Assembly (NCBI GenBank): GCA_037445085.1
Contig: JBBILG010000036.1
Span: 1-15,710 of the forward strand
Length of the DNA: 15,710 nt
Reading direction: 5' to 3'
DNA from: JBBILG01 sp037445085
GTDB lineage: Bacteria; Pseudomonadota; Gammaproteobacteria; Burkholderiales; Methylophilaceae
Shown here: positions 14,211-15,710 of the stretch, in pieces
Layout of the letters: every line of letters begins with the position of its first letter
Numbering within the stretch: the first letter of the stretch is position 1
Position numbers and translations under genes: made by a program
Notes under the pieces: model-generated
What the model saw: only the letters and a program-made list of their open reading frames with translations
What the model was told of the DNA's origin: nothing
Databases searched by the model: none

Positions 14211-15482
14211 TTTCTGGTAGACCACCTGCCCGTGCACCAGGGTATAGCGCGCCCGGCCGGTCAGTTCATGGCCGAGGAACGGGGTGTTCTTGCCCTGGCT
14301 GCGCAGCGTGCCGGCCCCCACCTTCCAGTATTCCTCCGGGTCGAAGATGCAGATGTCGGCATCCGCGCCTGGCGCCAGGTGTCCGGCGGCGATGCCGAGC
14401 ACGGCGGCGGGCTGACAGGTGATGCGGGCGATGGCGTCTGGCAGCGACACGCCGTCCTCCGCAGCCCACTTGAGGGTGAGCGGCAGCAGCAGTTCCAGAC
14501 CGCTGGCGCCGGGCTCGGCCTCGGCGAACGGCACCAGCTTGGCGTCGTCATCCACCGGCGAGTGGTTGGAACAGACGGCATCAAGAATGCCCTCGCGCAA
14601 ACCGGCGCGCAGCGCGTCGCGGTCGCGCTGGCTGCGTAGCGGCGGGCGCAGGCGACAGCTGGCGTCGAAGTAGCCGATATCGTGCTCGGTGAGATGTAGG
14701 TGGTTGATGCCGACATCGGCGGTCACCGCCAGGCCACGCCGCCTGGCCTGCGCCAGCAGTTCCACCCCCTCGCGCGTGGACAGCCGGCACACGTGCAGGC
14801 GAACACCGGTCTCCTCGGCCAGCCGCAGCATGGTGGCGAGCGCGATGGACTCGGCATAGACAGGGATGCCCTGGAGGCCGAGCCGGGCCGCCACTTCGCC
14901 GTCGTGGGCGACGCCGCCGGCGGCAAGATGCGGTTCTTCCGGGCGCAGCCACACGGTAAAGCCGAATGTGCCGGCGTACTGCATGGCGCGCAGCAGCACC
15001 TGGGTGTCCATGATGGGCTCGCTGGCCTGGCTGTAGCCGACGCAGCCGGCTTCATGCAGCAGGCACATTTCGGTGAGCTGCCGTCCGGCGAGCTGGCGCG
15101 TCAGCGCGCCGACGGGATGGACGTGCGCCAGATGCAGGCGCTGCGCGCGGTGCTGGAGCATCTCCACCAGTCCCGGTTCGTCCAGCACCGGGTCGGTGTC
15201 GGGCGGGCAGGCGAGACTGGTGACGCCGCCGGCGACGGCTGCCTGCAACTCGCTTTCCAGCGTGGCCTTGTATTCGTTGCCGGGCTCGCGCAGGCAGGCG
15301 GCGAGGTCGACCAGGCCGGGGCACACCACCAGCCCGTCGGCATCGATGACCTGGTTGGCGGAAAAACCTTCCGGTGCCTGGCCGACGGCGAGCACCCTGC
15401 CGGCGGCGACGTAGAGATCCCGCCGCGCGTCGATGCCGTGCTGCGGGTCGATCAAGCGGCCGTTCCTGATATGGATTTTCAT
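14208..15482 (-). CDS. pyrC': PyrC'/PyrX, dihydroorotase-like protein lacking catalytic residues
   Basis: This 424-residue protein has the fold and landmarks of class I dihydroorotase (GRLIDPQHGID, VICPGLVDL-like strand, CLREPGNEYKATLESE, FLGHELTGRARYTLVHGQVV). The catalytic residues are lost. The metal-binding HxH after VDL is A61-A-C63, the histidine normally in CHVST is R233 (CRLST), the usual HAED/HCED-type site reads WLRPEE, and the catalytic aspartate of the DHAP motif is N306 (SNHSP). This matches PyrC' (PyrX) of Pseudomonas, which has no activity but is needed to assemble active aspartate transcarbamoylase with PyrB; the real dihydroorotase is encoded elsewhere. The start at 15482 overlaps the stop of the preceding gene in an ATGA, so the two are probably translationally coupled. 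In Pseudomonas that neighbour is pyrB; here it is not recognisably pyrB. Confidence 0.9.
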   Translation of the reverse strand: MKIHIRNGRLIDPQHGIDARRDLYVAAGRVLAVGQAPEGFSANQVIDADGLVVCPGLVDLAACLREPGNEYKATLESELQAAVAGGVTSLACPPDTDPVLDEPGLVEMLQHRAQRLHLAHVHPVGALTRQLAGRQLTEMCLLHEAGCVGYSQASEPIMDTQVLLRAMQYAGTFGFTVWLRPEEPHLAAGGVAHDGEVAARLGLQGIPVYAESIALATMLRLAEETGVRLHVCRLSTREGVELLAQARRRGLAVTADVGINHLHLTEHDIGYFDASCRLRPPLRSQRDRDALRAGLREGILDAVCSNHSPVDDDAKLVPFAEAEPGASGLELLLPLTLKWAAEDGVSLPDAIARITCQPAAVLGIAAGHLAPGADADICIFDPEEYWKVGAGTLRSQGKNTPFLGHELTGRARYTLVHGQVVYQK

Positions 15483-15710
15483 GCATCCACTCCAGCGATG
15501 ACCAGTGGCACCGCCGGTACCCCTCGACCCTGACGCACGACGTTGTACAGCTCCCCTTCATAATAGGCGACACCGGAGCTCATTTTGGATTGCATGGACT
15601 TCATGGGCAAAATTTCCATGCCGACGTCGATCTGGTCACCGACATAAAAGGCGAGGTTGCGGTGGTCCCGGTCGTTTGGACAGCCACCGGGGAGGAATAA
15701 GCTAAGGCCG
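15479..15710 (-). CDS. Unrecognised protein, C-terminal fragment (5' part beyond window edge)
   Basis: An open frame enters from the right edge and runs 76 codons to a TGA at 15479-15481 that overlaps the pyrC' ATG by four bases. The visible protein begins GLSLFLPGGCPNDRDHRNLA, continues FYVGDQIDVGMEILPMKSMQ and ends VPAVPLVIAGVDA. I do not recognise it; in particular it does not resemble the C-terminus of PyrB. Support for it being real comes from the ATGA coupling with pyrC' and from the lack of any competing sensible frame. It uses more AT-rich codons (TTA, TTT, TAT, TTG) than its neighbours. It could be a complete small gene starting at an internal ATG or the tail of a longer one; the window cannot decide. 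Confidence 0.6.
   Translation of the reverse strand, partial: GLSLFLPGGCPNDRDHRNLAFYVGDQIDVGMEILPMKSMQSKMSSGVAYYEGELYNVVRQGRGVPAVPLVIAGVDA

Noticed and set aside
11938..14211. A 757-codon open frame on the minus strand opposite pilT and pilU
   Set aside because: It is antisense to two clear ATPase genes, reads as a His/Gln/Val/Asp/Arg-rich shadow without any domain, and reflects codon bias in GC-rich DNA.

Overview
The window is GC-rich and densely coding on both strands. Every gene I can name is of the kind found in free-living beta- or gammaproteobacteria. The strongest placement clue is the block yggT-proC-yggS <> pilT-pilU followed by a degenerate dihydroorotase, which recalls the pilT/pilU region of Pseudomonas. 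I cannot name a genus. I see no tRNA, rRNA, CRISPR array, insertion sequence, integrase, phage gene or recognisable defence island, so this looks like ordinary chromosome.

Layout. Positions 1-1661 (minus) carry htpX and then a TerC-family membrane protein cut by the left edge; both are envelope proteins. Divergent from htpX is an NhaR-type LysR regulator (1778-2665, plus), and the gap between them holds a nested inverted repeat. On the minus strand, marC, nudJ and mnmA (4899 down to 2631) look like one transcription unit. Its end overlaps the end of nhaR tail to tail by 35 bp. Divergent from marC runs a plus-strand unit yajL/DJ-1, maf, rng (4960-7562), with maf and rng overlapping by 4 bp. 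It converges on a large dynamin-like GTPase (7584-9572, minus) across an 8-bp hairpin. Next comes the minus-strand unit yggS, proC, yggT (11907 down to 9773), which starts from an extended -10 promoter lying against the start of pilT. The twitching-motility ATPases PilT and PilU follow on the plus strand, ended by a strong hairpin. The last unit is on the minus strand: an unrecognised gene entering from the right edge, whose stop overlaps the start of pyrC' (dihydroorotase fold without catalytic residues).

The themes are envelope maintenance (HtpX, TerC, MarC, YggT, dynamin-like protein), sodium/pH-type regulation (NhaR), nucleotide clean-up and repair (NudJ, Maf, YajL/DJ-1), RNA modification and turnover (MnmA, RNase G), proline and PLP metabolism (ProC, YggS), pilus retraction (PilT, PilU) and pyrimidine synthesis (PyrC').

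I did not find a clearly new multi-gene system. The items most worth following up are the stand-alone dynamin-like GTPase with an altered P-loop, the unknown gene coupled to pyrC' where pyrB would be expected, and the NhaR regulator that has no antiporter beside it but shares a structured promoter region with htpX-terC.
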